Below, one piece after another: positions 14,838-23,356 of a stretch of DNA of 23,356 nucleotides. The notes under the pieces are model-generated. The model was given only the letters and a program-made list of their open reading frames with translations, was not told where the DNA came from and did no database searches. Position numbers and translations under genes: made by a program. Within the stretch, counting starts at the first letter, position 1. Each line of letters begins with the position of its first letter. Location: positions 1-23,356 of the forward strand of contig NZ_WJFC01000210.1 of NCBI RefSeq assembly GCF_009725235.1. Direction: 5' to 3'. The DNA comes from Scytonema sp. UIC 10036. Lineage in GTDB: Bacteria; Cyanobacteriota; Cyanobacteriia; Cyanobacteriales; Nostocaceae.

Positions 14838-17408
14838 TTAAGGATGGAAATAATCGTAAATTTCTTGAGCTAAACGCGAACCAATACCTGGAACTTCAGC
14901 AATTTGTGCGGGTGTAGCTTGCCGAATGTAATCCACCGAGCGAAAATGTCCCAATAGTTGCTTTTGTCGATGATGTCCCAATCCGGGAATTTCATCTAAA
15001 CGCGATCTCTTTAACTTATCGCTACGCTGCTGTCGGTGAAAACTCACAGCAAACCTATGCGCCTCATCCCGCAATCGTCGCAAGAGTTGCACTCCAGATT
15101 GTTCCGGATCGGTTTTTAAAGGTTGCGACTCGCCCGGTAAAAAAATCTCTTCCCGACGTTTTGCCAAGCTAACCACTCGCAAGTCTTCCAACAAATTCAT
15201 CTCTTGCAAAACAGCAACAACAGAAGACAATTGACCTTTACCACCATCTATCATAATAAGGTCGGGCCAATCAGGATTTCCCTCACGAGGTAATTGCGGA
15301 TCTTCTCCGTACTTGCGGAACCGACGTTGAATGACTTCAGCTAGACTGGCAAAATCATCTGAATGTCCTACTGTAACAGTTGGATTTTTAATCTTGTAAT
15401 GGCGGTAGTGCTGCTTTGCTGGTAATCCATCGATAAATACAACTTGGGAAGCCACAGCATTAGACCCTTGGATGTGGGAAATATCGTAGCCTTCTATTCG
15501 GTGGGGTAAGTCGGGTAGATCGAGAATAGTCGCTAGATCCTGCATCGCTTCATTGTTGCGATCGCTCAATTTTTGCATTCTTTGCAATTCATATTGAGCA
15601 TTTCGCTCTACCATCTCAATCAACTCTGCCTTGACTTGACGCTGTGGAGTCAAAATTGATACCTTTCGTCCCTTTCGTTGAGTCAAGACATCTGCAAGTA
15701 TTTCGCTATCAGGTAGGTCGTATTGTACCAATATTTCTGTAGGGATTTCTACTGAGTCAGCCGTTTGATAATGCTCTTCAAGAACTCGTTGCAATATTGC
15801 TCCCGGTTCAAACTGGGGAGACAAGGTAGACAAGGGAGAGGGGGAAGACAAGGTAGAAGATTCTACCTTGTCCCCCTTGTCCTCTCCCTTCACGTATCCA
15901 AAACCGATAGGAATTTTCAGGTCAAACAAACTATTGCTGCTACCGTTGTTACCCGATACAGCTTGGGTTTGGGTGACAGTCACCTTAACCAACTTGGAAT
16001 CTCCGTCCCAAGAGTATACCACCTTAAAATCAGGATGACCGCCACGATAAACATACTGGTCAAACAGGAACAGGAGATTGCGTCCGGTTGCTTTCTCAAT
16101 CGCCCGCAGCAAATCTACTGTTTCTACGGTATTATGAGCGTTATCCCGCACAAATGTCTGGATGGCTTTCCAAAACAACTCTTCTCCTAATTCCGCCCGC
16201 ATCATGTGATACACACACGAACCTTTCTCGTAGATGTGGCGATCGTAAAGTTCAATCGCTTCTCGATAAACGTGGGTTACCATGGGGCGACGGTAGCGTC
16301 CACTATCCTCAGCCAGATAACTCCGGGCTTCTAACAATCGATAATATGCTGCTTCTTCTGCTCCATATTCTCGTTCTGTCCACATAACCTCTGAATAAGA
16401 AGCCATGCCTTCTTTAATCCAAGCATGAGACCAATGCTTGATCACCACCAAATCGCCAAACCACTGGTGCGCCAATTCATGCACAACCAAGCTTTCCGTG
16501 TTGCGGTTATCCAGTGCGGCTCGTGCATCCAACAAACACCTATCTGTCAACAGCGTTGTTGAAGTGTTTTCCATTCCTCCAAAGATGAAATCATCCACAC
16601 ATACTTGAGCGTATTTGGGAAAGGGGTAGGGATAACCGTACTTCTCACTCAAAAACTCTATCATTTGAGGAGTTTTGCCCATACTGCGCTTGGCATCTTC
16701 CTCGCGTCCCTTTTCTACGTAGTATGTTACGGGAATGCCATTCCATTCATCGCGAATTTCTGCAAAATCACCAACAGCAAGAGTCATCAAGTAAGTTGGA
16801 TGCACTTGCTTTTGCAACCAGTGATATATTTTGTAATCGCCGTCTTCATCTGTAGCGATGAGTTCGCCATTGGAAATTGCGATGAGGGGTTTGGGAACAC
16901 GAAGGCGAATTTCCGACGTCGATAACTGTCCCGGATAGTCAAAACACGGGAACCAAAAACGAGAATCTTCGTCTTCCCCTTGAGTCCAAACTTGGGTGGG
17001 CTTGTTGGGGTAGTATTTGTCTGCTTCTATAAAGTAAAGACCCCGTTGTGGTTTTTCTGCTGAGTAGGCAATCGCGATCGCAATCTGCTTGTTAATCTCA
17101 GTTAGGAGATTCAGGTAGATCCACAACTGCTTGCCGTCGTATTCAAACTGTTGTGGGTTACCATCCACTTGAACCGACTCAATGTTGAGATTAACGGCAT
17201 CTAGAACCAAGCTCTCCAGACCATTACGGATAGGTGTTAAATTAATGATACAAGTACCGTAGTAACTTTTGTTAGGAATATCTAGGTTGAGGTCAAGAAA
17301 AATATGCTCTACCTGTCCGGGTTTATCTGGATTGTAGTGCGGTTTTGCCCCCGGTAACTCAAAAGACTTGTATCGGTTACTTTCTGTATCAAAATAATGT
17401 TGCGACAT
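14838..17408 (-). CDS. M1 aminopeptidase catalytic part fused to C-terminal half of UvrC
   Basis: Encodes 856 residues in one frame made of two unrelated proteins. Residues 1 to about 505 are an M1 zinc aminopeptidase: substrate motif GGMEN (about 277-281), HELAH (310-314) and the third zinc ligand Glu333, the exact HEXXH-x18-E spacing; the chain breaks off in the third domain ([11 protein letters not shown]), so the usual C-terminal helical domain is lost. Residues about 508-531 translate a repeat tract. From about 533 the sequence is UvrC: the RNase H-like incision domain with Asp642, Asp721 and His784 in the expected motifs ([26 protein letters not shown]), then the double helix-hairpin-helix to the natural end (IYDYFHP). 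UvrC's GIY-YIG and UvrB-binding parts are missing. Either a real deletion fusion or a misassembly at the repeat. Confidence 0.9.
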   Translation of the reverse strand: MSQHYFDTESNRYKSFELPGAKPHYNPDKPGQVEHIFLDLNLDIPNKSYYGTCIINLTPIRNGLESLVLDAVNLNIESVQVDGNPQQFEYDGKQLWIYLNLLTEINKQIAIAIAYSAEKPQRGLYFIEADKYYPNKPTQVWTQGEDEDSRFWFPCFDYPGQLSTSEIRLRVPKPLIAISNGELIATDEDGDYKIYHWLQKQVHPTYLMTLAVGDFAEIRDEWNGIPVTYYVEKGREEDAKRSMGKTPQMIEFLSEKYGYPYPFPKYAQVCVDDFIFGGMENTSTTLLTDRCLLDARAALDNRNTESLVVHELAHQWFGDLVVIKHWSHAWIKEGMASYSEVMWTEREYGAEEAAYYRLLEARSYLAEDSGRYRRPMVTHVYREAIELYDRHIYEKGSCVYHMMRAELGEELFWKAIQTFVRDNAHNTVETVDLLRAIEKATGRNLLFLFDQYVYRGGHPDFKVVYSWDGDSKLVKVTVTQTQAVSGNNGSSNSLFDLKIPIGFGYVKGEDKGDKVESSTLSSPSPLSTLSPQFEPGAILQRVLEEHYQTADSVEIPTEILVQYDLPDSEILADVLTQRKGRKVSILTPQRQVKAELIEMVERNAQYELQRMQKLSDRNNEAMQDLATILDLPDLPHRIEGYDISHIQGSNAVASQVVFIDGLPAKQHYRHYKIKNPTVTVGHSDDFASLAEVIQRRFRKYGEDPQLPREGNPDWPDLIMIDGGKGQLSSVVAVLQEMNLLEDLRVVSLAKRREEIFLPGESQPLKTDPEQSGVQLLRRLRDEAHRFAVSFHRQQRSDKLKRSRLDEIPGLGHHRQKQLLGHFRSVDYIRQATPAQIAEVPGIGSRLAQEIYDYFHP
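15814..15889. repeat. GGGGGACAAGG-family repeat at the gene fusion joint
   Basis: Degenerate GGGGACAAGG/GACAAGGTAGA units in both orientations. They include a perfect 12-bp inverted repeat, GACAAGGTAGAA/TTCTACCTTGTC (15847-15872), with a 2-base loop. It lies exactly where aminopeptidase sequence changes to UvrC sequence. Confidence 0.9.
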
Positions 17409-17841
17409 CGATGTTTACTGACCTTAGAAACCCTGAAAACTCTTAAACTGAAACACTGGAGCAACAACGCGATCGTTTCGTGCTGTTCCCCAATCCATCC
17501 CATACACCCTAATACTTTGCACCCTCTTATCTCTGTACAGGCGTTTTATCCCAAGAAAGTTTAACATTCTGTAAAAATATTCTAAATATATATAAATTAG
17601 AATAGCTCGCCACTATCTAAAGGAATATATTTTTCAGATAAAGAACTTTCTTGTGCGGATTGGCATTTAAAACTGGTGTAGTCACTCTAGAATCCCCAGA
17701 GAACCTTCCCTGTATAGAAGTAATAATCTTATCAGTAATTACCGAAAAGTTAACATCAAATGAGTAAAGGATTCCGAAAACTCCACAATGACGTTTTTAC
17801 TAACCTCTAAGACAATTTGAAGAAAATAGGACATTTTGACA
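17409..17841. other. Divergent intergenic region
   Basis: A 433-base gap between the two divergent starts of the fusion gene and the DUF3352 gene. It must hold both promoters, but I see no unambiguous one. AT-rich runs lie at about 17575-17605. Confidence 0.5.
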
Positions 17842-19488
17842 ATGCCAGAAAGTAAATCTAAGAATAATTTTTTAATTCCTGCTATTGGTACTGCCGTAGT
17901 TATTGCAGGGGGTGTAGCTGCCTACATGTACTTTAAAGGAGGTCCTCAAGGAAATGTCTCCGACGCTCTCAATGCTGCCAAAATCGTACCAGATGAAGCG
18001 TTGATGGCAACCTATATTTCCACCGATCCAACAGTTTGGGCAAAGTTAGAACAGTTTGGGACACCAGAAGCCCAGAAGATAGTCGCCAAAGGGCTAGAAG
18101 ACTTAAACAAAAGCCTCTCAACTGACAACAGCATTTCCTATGAACAAGATCTAAAACCTTGGGTAGGGGGCGTGATGATTGCCTTACTTCCACCCAACAC
18201 AGTCAAACCCGCGCAAAATACCCCGCAAGCTTCCCAGCAATCCAACGTCCTGATGGTGGTGGGAATCAAAGATAAAATCCAAGCTTTGAACTTTGCTACG
18301 AAATTAAAAGGACAAAAAGACCTAAAAACCAAAGAAACTGACTATAAAGGCGAAAAAATTATAGAAACTGTTGGGAAAAGCTCACCTACATACACTGCTA
18401 TTTTAAATAATACATATGTAGTATCAGCAACGGAAAAGCCAGCAATAGAAAGTGCGATTGACACATTTAAAGGACAGCCTTCCTTTGCCAATAAAGAAGG
18501 TGCAAACAGCTTGCTAAGCCAAGGTGTCAACGTCGAAAACACCGTCGCCCAAATCTACGTACCAGATTATGCTGGTATGGTACAGCAAGTGATCGCCACC
18601 AATCCACAAGCAGCACAATTACCGCCACAAACTTTGTCACAATTAAAACAAGTAAAATCAATGGTGGCAGGGATTGGTATTGACAATGTAGGTGTACGGA
18701 TGAAGGCAACTGCTAAATTAGATCCCCAATTGGTGAAATTCCAGTACCAAAATACTGGGTCTAAAGTTGTATCAGAATTTCCAGCAGATACAATGGCAAT
18801 TATAAGCGGGCAAGGAATCAGCAGTTGGTGGACAACAGTTGTCGAACAATCAAAAGAAATTCCTGAGTTAAAGCAAACCCTTGAAACAGCCCGCCAGCAA
18901 CTGCTATTAGTCAATATTGACCTAGATAAAGATGTTTTTGGCTGGATGGATAGGGAATTTGGAATTGCAGCCATTCCATCCAATCAAGGCGTACTAGCAC
19001 AAATTGGCTTTGGCGGAGCATTTGTATTTCAGACAGGCGATCGCAAAACAGCAGAAGGTACCCTTAGCAAATTAGACACCCTTGTCCAAGGACAATCTGT
19101 CAACATTGCCAAGAGAAATATTGGTGGCAAAGAAGTGACAGAATGGCAAATTCCCAAACAAGGAGCATTGCTATCACACGGTTGGCTCAATCAAGATACC
19201 TTATTTGTAGCGATCGGCGGTCCGGTAGCAGAAATGCTAGCAAATCGTACAGGTCCAAGCTTAGACAACAGCGCGAACTTTCAAGCAGTCACCAACACCT
19301 TGCAAAAACCCAACGGCGGCTACTTCTATATAGATATGGATAAAACCGCATCCCTACTCAATCGCTTCGCCACCGCACAACAGCAACCAATTCCACCAGA
19401 AGCCAGTGCTATCATGAGTTCCATTCGCGGTTTGGGCATGACAGCCACTAGCCCCGACAAATCAACCTCTCAAGTCGAGATTTACTAG
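17842..19488 (+). CDS. DUF3352 membrane-anchored protein
   Basis: Encodes 548 residues from the ATG at 17842; an in-frame TTG at 17836 is less likely because AGG at 17828-17830 is spaced well for the ATG. A short basic N-terminus precedes one membrane segment (about residues 10-32, FLIPAIGTAVVIAGGVAAYMYF), and the rest is a soluble domain of the cyanobacterial DUF3352 type (start motif KIVPDEALMATYISTDP, later YEQDLKPWVGG and FGWMDREFGIA). The segment topology suggests the bulk lies outside the cytoplasm or in the thylakoid lumen. Function is unknown. Length is normal for the family. It appears to be a single gene. Confidence 0.9.
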   Translation: MPESKSKNNFLIPAIGTAVVIAGGVAAYMYFKGGPQGNVSDALNAAKIVPDEALMATYISTDPTVWAKLEQFGTPEAQKIVAKGLEDLNKSLSTDNSISYEQDLKPWVGGVMIALLPPNTVKPAQNTPQASQQSNVLMVVGIKDKIQALNFATKLKGQKDLKTKETDYKGEKIIETVGKSSPTYTAILNNTYVVSATEKPAIESAIDTFKGQPSFANKEGANSLLSQGVNVENTVAQIYVPDYAGMVQQVIATNPQAAQLPPQTLSQLKQVKSMVAGIGIDNVGVRMKATAKLDPQLVKFQYQNTGSKVVSEFPADTMAIISGQGISSWWTTVVEQSKEIPELKQTLETARQQLLLVNIDLDKDVFGWMDREFGIAAIPSNQGVLAQIGFGGAFVFQTGDRKTAEGTLSKLDTLVQGQSVNIAKRNIGGKEVTEWQIPKQGALLSHGWLNQDTLFVAIGGPVAEMLANRTGPSLDNSANFQAVTNTLQKPNGGYFYIDMDKTASLLNRFATAQQQPIPPEASAIMSSIRGLGMTATSPDKSTSQVEIY

Positions 19489-19547
19489 CATTAAAACCCA
19501 AATCTGGTAGTTAAGTTTTACCCCACCCTAACCCTCCCCGATGGATT

Positions 19548-19597
19548 GGGGGGAACTTGATTTTAGTTTCCCCCCTTTATAAGGGGGATTAAGGGGG
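19548..19597. repeat. G-run/C-run overlapping hairpins after DUF3352 gene
   Basis: A central CCCCCC run (19570-19575) can pair upstream (GGGGGGAAC at 19548-19556 with GTTTCCCCCC at 19566-19575) or downstream (CCCCCTT at 19571-19577 with AAGGGGG at 19581-19587); a further GGGGG follows at about 19593-19597. This is a common cyanobacterial intergenic repeat type. It could serve as a transcription end for the DUF3352 gene, but has no T-run. Confidence 0.7.
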
Positions 19598-19724
19598 TAA
19601 ACTCCATTGGTGACACAGTTGACGGGCGAGATGTTTATTTCACAAGAGATTTAGTCAAATTCTTACAAATCAGATAAGATTGCTATAAATTGGAAATATC
19701 AAACTTCTTTGTCGAGCTTGCGTT

Positions 19725-20072
19725 GTGGCAAAAATCACTCTTGAAGTACCGGACGAATTATCAGAACAACTAGTGCAACTGGGCGATCGCCTTCCAGAAT
19801 TGCTTGCACTTAGTCTTCAACAACCACCGCTTCCTGCTAGAATATACCGATACATTCTTGATTTTCTGGCTAGTAAACCGACATCAGAGCAAATTCTTGC
19901 TTTCCGTCCCACACCAGAAATGCAACAACGATTGCAAACTTTGGTGAAGCGAAGCCAAGCAGGAGAACTGACTGCTACGGAACAAGCAGAATTAAATGAG
20001 TACGAACGCATCGAACATTTGGTAATTATGCTTAAAGCTGGTAACTTAGCCAATTTAACCACGACCTCATAA
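19725..20072 (+). CDS. Small hypothetical protein paired with HNH endonuclease
   Basis: Encodes 115 residues from a GTG start. The N-terminus (MAKITLEVPDELSEQLVQLGDRLPELLALSLQ; given here as one motif in two halves, strand 1-8 and helix 9-32) has a strand-helix pattern seen in ribbon-helix-helix-like antitoxins and in a cyanobacterial family of unknown function. The rest is helical and acidic, with no enzyme motif and no membrane segment. It ends 23 bases before the HNH gene and is surely cotranscribed with it. A regulatory or antitoxin role is inferred only from this pairing. A HIP1 site lies inside the gene at 19783-19790, suggesting long residence in the genome. Confidence 0.75.
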   Translation: MAKITLEVPDELSEQLVQLGDRLPELLALSLQQPPLPARIYRYILDFLASKPTSEQILAFRPTPEMQQRLQTLVKRSQAGELTATEQAELNEYERIEHLVIMLKAGNLANLTTTS

Positions 20073-20095
20073 GTGTTACTTATATTCTGGCTGCA

Positions 20096-20476
20096 ATGCG
20101 TCGCTTAGTTGAAGAACGAGCAAGATACAGATGCGAGTATTGTTTGCTACCTCAAAATGTTTCATTCTTTCCTCATGAAATTGACCATGTTATTCCTGAA
20201 AAACATGGCGGTAAAACTGATGCAGGCAATTTAGCTTTCACTTGTTGGCGTTGTAATCGATACAAAGGTACCGATCTAGGTTCTTTTGATCCTCAAACAG
20301 GTGAATTTAGCTTTCTATTCAATCCTCGCATACAGCAATGGACTGAACATTTCGCTTTTGAAAAACTTAGAATCGTTGGGTTAACTCCTGAAGGACGCAC
20401 AACCGTAAAATTGCTTCAATATAACAATGATGAAAGGCTTGCAGAAAGAGAAAGATTAGGCGAACACCCCTCATAA
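20096..20476 (+). CDS. HNH endonuclease
   Basis: Encodes 126 residues. It has a compact HNH nuclease fold: zinc-binding CEYC (Cys13, Cys16), the catalytic IDHVIP with His31, central Asn45 (GNLAFTC), and CWRC (Cys50, Cys53) followed by Asn54 and YKG. All catalytic and zinc residues are intact, so it is probably an active DNA endonuclease. The codons in front of the ATG stay open back to 20045 and read SVTYILAA just before Met, which resembles the start of related proteins; however no usual start codon lies there, so the ATG is kept. It is paired with the upstream small gene. The target is unknown. Confidence 0.88.
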   Translation: MRRLVEERARYRCEYCLLPQNVSFFPHEIDHVIPEKHGGKTDAGNLAFTCWRCNRYKGTDLGSFDPQTGEFSFLFNPRIQQWTEHFAFEKLRIVGLTPEGRTTVKLLQYNNDERLAERERLGEHPS

Positions 20477-20936
20477 GAATCTTACAAAAAATAAATCATC
20501 CAATCTTTTGAGGTTAGCGTCCTCGCCCACTCTTGTATTACTCCCTTCCCGCTAAAAGATTACCAACTATGTATTATGTAAACTACAAATATGCGACAAG
20601 AAGAATCTCTCGTTTTTACCATTAATTAAAACGAGATGAATATGTAAAAGGTGATGAAGCTCTTGAAAAAGAGCCACTATTACAGTCTGAAACGAAAAAA
20701 TTTTGTTTGACCTTTGATTGTCAAGCTATACAATTAAGCAACTAAAAATGCTCCTAAAAAACCTTTAGTCAAAAGGACAGTAGCGTGGAGCGCGACTCAT
20801 GCGATACGGCTTAAGCTATAGCGCACGCTTCTCTGGATGATAAGCGCTCAAAAATCAGTAACCCGCAACTGGGTTATTTAGTGATATATTTTTTTGTAAT
20901 CAATACAGACGTTCTGTAAATGAGGGAGCATTTACC
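20477..20936. other. Gene-free region with inverted repeats
   Basis: No gene seen in 460 bases. It contains a perfect 9-bp dyad TCTCGTTTT/AAAACGAGA (20608-20636, 11-base spacer), a GCTCTT-GAAA-AAGAGC hairpin (20659-20674), a TAACCC/GGGTTA hairpin (20859-20876), and a GC-rich stretch of the dispersed GCGC type at about 20782-20848. Confidence 0.6.
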
Positions 20937-22058
20937 ATGACTGAATCTCAGCAGGAGTCAAAACAGTCTTCTAAGTTTTTTTATAATTTATTACCTAAAA
21001 AGTGGAGTCGCAGTACTAAGAAAGGTGTTATTCAAATACTGCAAGCATTTGGAATAGCTTTATTTATTTTTATCTTTCTTCTGCATATAGAATTACTTTT
21101 TAAAAAAGCAGATAAAAGTTTGAAAAAACAAATTGAGCAAACTGAAGGAAATACAACCGAGGTAACTTCAGTAAGTCAACCCGAATCAAGGCTAGAAAGT
21201 AAAGTTCAACAAAGCAGGTCAAAAGAAGAAAACCAAGATAAAGAGAAGAAATGTGAAGATGAATATATTGTCTCTTATTTTTGTTGGCTTGGAGAATCAA
21301 AATTATTGGGACAAGTACAAAACTTTGCTGTTCTTGTCGCTGCAATATTGTATGGGTTTGACGTTTTGGAGCGTAGGAAACAAATGGAACGTCAAGCTTG
21401 GCAGTTAATTGATGGTGCAAGAGGTTCTGAAACTAGTGGTGGAAGGTATCAGGCTATTTTGGATTTGTATGAGGAGGATAAAGATTGCCTCTTAAGAGGA
21501 TTGGACGCTAATAGAGCAGATTTAAGAGAAATTGAATTGCCTGGAGCTAACCTTGAAAGGGCAAATTTTAGAAGCGCTGACCTTCAGGGAGCTAATCTTG
21601 AAGGGGCTATTCTTTATGATGCTAACTTAATAAAAGCCGACTTAAGAGGTGCAAATCTTAGTAATGCAAAGCTTATGGGTGCTGATTTGAGAGAAGCTAA
21701 ATTTAATAACCGTGACCATAACCCCGATAAATCAGAAGATCACCTTCAAGAAAATAAATATTTTAAAGAACGTAGTGCAAATTTGCAGGGCGCTGACCTT
21801 CGTTGGGCTAAACTCGATAAAGCTAACTTTGATAATGCAAACCTTTCTCAGGCAAAATTAAATAATGTTATCGGTCATGCTACATTTCATAAGGCTAATC
21901 TATCTAATATACAACCAGTCGATTTTCTGAAAAACAATCAACTAGAATTAGGCGGTACTCAGTCAAATGACTCTCCTTCTAATCCCCTAGAAATTATCGG
22001 TATAATAATACAACAAATAAGAAACATATTAAACAGTGAAGTTTCTGTTTTTTTATAA
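20937..22058 (+). CDS. Membrane pentapeptide-repeat protein
   Basis: Encodes 373 residues. There are two membrane segments (about 31-54 and 127-145), separated by a Lys/Glu/Gln-rich stretch, so the termini probably face the same side. Pentapeptide repeats of the A(D/N)LXX type run from about 188 to 327 (ANLERANFRSADLQGANL and so on), folding as a right-handed beta helix; they are interrupted by a charged loop at about 258-280. The end is hydrophobic (EIIGIIIQQI) and stops at TAA. An AGGGAG run about 9 bases before the ATG supports the start. The frame continues open after the stop into a coiled-coil segment, so the protein may be a shortened form. The function is unknown; repeats of this kind usually act as protein-binding scaffolds. 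Confidence 0.88.
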   Translation: MTESQQESKQSSKFFYNLLPKKWSRSTKKGVIQILQAFGIALFIFIFLLHIELLFKKADKSLKKQIEQTEGNTTEVTSVSQPESRLESKVQQSRSKEENQDKEKKCEDEYIVSYFCWLGESKLLGQVQNFAVLVAAILYGFDVLERRKQMERQAWQLIDGARGSETSGGRYQAILDLYEEDKDCLLRGLDANRADLREIELPGANLERANFRSADLQGANLEGAILYDANLIKADLRGANLSNAKLMGADLREAKFNNRDHNPDKSEDHLQENKYFKERSANLQGADLRWAKLDKANFDNANLSQAKLNNVIGHATFHKANLSNIQPVDFLKNNQLELGGTQSNDSPSNPLEIIGIIIQQIRNILNSEVSVFL

Positions 22059-22322
22059 GATGATCCTTTACTTCAAGACTTATCCCAATCTTTAAAAGTT
22101 TTAGAAAGTTTAATGAAAGCTATTGAAGAAAATAGAGATTTTAATCAATCAAATTCTCAAAAAACTGTAAATCCTCTCCACATTGCATCTGATTTAAGTT
22201 CTGAAATCCCTGAATTAGCTCGTGATTTGAAAGAAATAGACGAGCAAATAGAAAAAGGAAAACAAAATATTTTCCAAATATCAGAAGAGATGGAAGCACT
22301 GGAAAAAAAAATGGGACTATAG
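22059..22322 (+). pseudogene. Coiled-coil segment in frame after the stop of the pentapeptide-repeat gene
   Basis: Beginning immediately after the TAA at 22056-22058, the same frame stays open for 87 codons (DDPLLQDLSQSLKVLESL, then to EEMEALEKKMGL). Heptad-like spacing of Leu/Ile is seen in the last 40 residues. An internal ATG at 22113 could start a 69-residue protein, but no ribosome binding site precedes it. It is best read as the lost C-terminus of the upstream protein, or else a small separate gene. Confidence 0.5.
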
Positions 22323-22780
22323 AACTCCTATTTTATTTTTGAAATCTTATTATAGATAGAGCTAAAGCTCATAAGTATTGAATGATGGGCTTTAGCTTTA
22401 GCTAAAAAAATCGGTAATTTTAGAGCACTGAAGAGAGTAATTGTTTACGAACAGAACTATATAGTTCAACCTCTGGGGATAAAACTCACTCTTGTTTAAA
22501 AGCAATATCCGTGAATGAAATTGATTCAAATCGGGAAACCCTTGTTTAGCAAAGGATACAAGTTTTAGGTTCAAACGGCAATTTAACCCACAAGACCTGA
22601 TTACGAAAATACCTCGCACGCTCGTTATCACGTCTGGAGGTAATGGCGATCGCCTACCCTGGGGTAGAAATGCCCAGAATTATTCCAGCGAGAGCGTTTG
22701 AGGGATTTAACACGCATTCATTCACGGGTATTGTGTTTAAAAGTAAGTTTTATCAAATATTAGATAATTATTATTTATCA
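22323..22780. other. Gene-free region between convergent genes
   Basis: A 458-base gap with no supported gene. AGCTAAAGC (about 22360) and GCTTTAGCT (about 22390) form a 9-bp dyad followed by a run of A, which may serve as a bidirectional end of transcription between the two convergent genes. A HIP1 site lies at 22646-22653. Confidence 0.5.
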
Positions 22781-23317
22781 TCATATTCGAGAATATCCAC
22801 AGATCTCTAATAATGTATTTAATGCATCCAATAATTCTGGGGATTGCTTTTTAAAGTCAGGTATCCAATTTTTGTTTGCGTGTCGAGATTTTTGGGTTAA
22901 AGCGTGTATTTCTTGACATAGAGTATATGCTTGATTGTTACTTGGACTTATATAATTTGTTAATTCTTTTAGTTTATGTCTAATCTCTGGGAGTTTTTGT
23001 AACGCATTAGTATATTTTTCCAATATACTCACAAATTTGTTAGTTTCCTTCACAAAATCGTTTGCATAAGAAATATATTGCTTTTGTCCATGCTCTAAAT
23101 TTAATACTTTGACAGCATCAACTAATTTTAGTGTCTCAGAAGTTTTTATTTTTATCTCTTGATTTTTTTGTTGTAAATCAGTTATGTTTGAATTTATAAC
23201 TTTTATGTTTGAAACTTTTGTTTCTGAAACTTGTGTTTTTAATTTATCAACTTCTTTAACTAAAGATTCGATTTCGATTCTTAATTTTTTAATTTTTTCC
23301 AAATTAGAATGTAACAT
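22781..23317 (-). CDS. Coiled-coil protein of unknown function
   Basis: Encodes 178 residues. A ribosome binding site AGGAG lies about 6 bases before the ATG at 23317 and supports the start. Residues 1 to about 65 have heptad-spaced Leu/Ile/Val with many Lys and Glu (IKKLRIEIESLVKEVDKL), a strong coiled coil; the rest is helical and polar, with short conserved-looking aromatic points (NWIPDFKKQSPELLDAL). There is no signal peptide, membrane segment or enzyme motif. It is convergent with the pentapeptide-repeat gene, whose trailing segment is also a coiled coil; an interaction would be speculation. I do not recognise the family. Confidence 0.75.
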   Translation of the reverse strand: MLHSNLEKIKKLRIEIESLVKEVDKLKTQVSETKVSNIKVINSNITDLQQKNQEIKIKTSETLKLVDAVKVLNLEHGQKQYISYANDFVKETNKFVSILEKYTNALQKLPEIRHKLKELTNYISPSNNQAYTLCQEIHALTQKSRHANKNWIPDFKKQSPELLDALNTLLEICGYSRI

Positions 23318-23356
23318 ATTTTCTCCTTTGTTTTAGATTAACGTATTGAGTTTAAA

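Noticed and set aside
19548..19597. Classical rho-independent terminator after the DUF3352 gene
   Set aside because: Stems are strong but no T-run follows on the plus strand; kept as a repeat element only.
22398..22631. 77-codon minus-strand frame between the last two genes
   Set aside because: No binding site or family feature, and it covers a dyad-containing intergenic region.

Overview
The window looks like chromosomal DNA of a filamentous (Nostocales-type) cyanobacterium. The reasons are 14 copies of the HIP1 palindrome GCGATCGC, many 7-bp tandem repeat tracts between genes, cyanobacterial versions of SbpA/CysT/CysW, a DUF3352 protein, a pentapeptide-repeat protein, and very close family-level matches (from memory, no search was run) to Nostoc-type UvrC, RlmN and sensor kinases. 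No tRNA, rRNA, CRISPR array or intact insertion sequence was seen.

Layout. (1) 162-3501, minus strand: sulfate uptake operon sbpA-cysT-cysW plus a small NIL-domain gene; the ATPase subunit cysA is not in the window. A sigma70-type promoter and a perfect inverted repeat lie upstream of sbpA, and a 14-copy heptamer array sits directly against the cysT start codon. (2) 3715-5070, minus strand: a class II glutamine amidotransferase and the N-terminal stump of a sensor histidine kinase whose kinase core is missing. (3) 5071-12298, plus strand: a 1.16 kb gene-free stretch, then a four-gene chaperone-usher fimbria locus: a cysteine-free pilin-like subunit, a second secreted protein with four cysteines in its mature part, a PapD-like periplasmic chaperone and a very large outer-membrane usher. 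(4) 12501-13983: rlmN carrying an in-frame repeat insertion, and a small zinc-ribbon protein with a variable-looking TVQK repeat. (5) 14838-17408, minus strand: one open frame that joins the catalytic part of an M1 aminopeptidase to the C-terminal half of the excision-repair nuclease UvrC. (6) 17842-20476, plus strand: a DUF3352 membrane-anchored protein, then a small gene coupled to an HNH endonuclease. (7) 20937-23317: a membrane pentapeptide-repeat protein followed in the same frame by a coiled-coil segment after a stop codon, and a convergent coiled-coil protein.

The two themes worth attention are the chaperone-usher locus, with an unusual usher (about 360-residue low-complexity N-terminal region containing a duplicated helix, two carboxypeptidase-regulatory-like C-terminal domains, and a likely one-base frameshift in its signal peptide), and the way short tandem repeats have entered or remodelled genes: the repeat family related to GGGGGACAAGG lies both at the aminopeptidase-UvrC joint and at the broken end of the sensor kinase, CCAAAAT units are translated inside rlmN, and a 12-bp repeat lengthens the zinc-ribbon protein. 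HIP1 sites are scarce across the chaperone-usher region (1 in about 7.3 kb, against 12 in about 13.2 kb on its two sides), which hints at a different origin for that locus.
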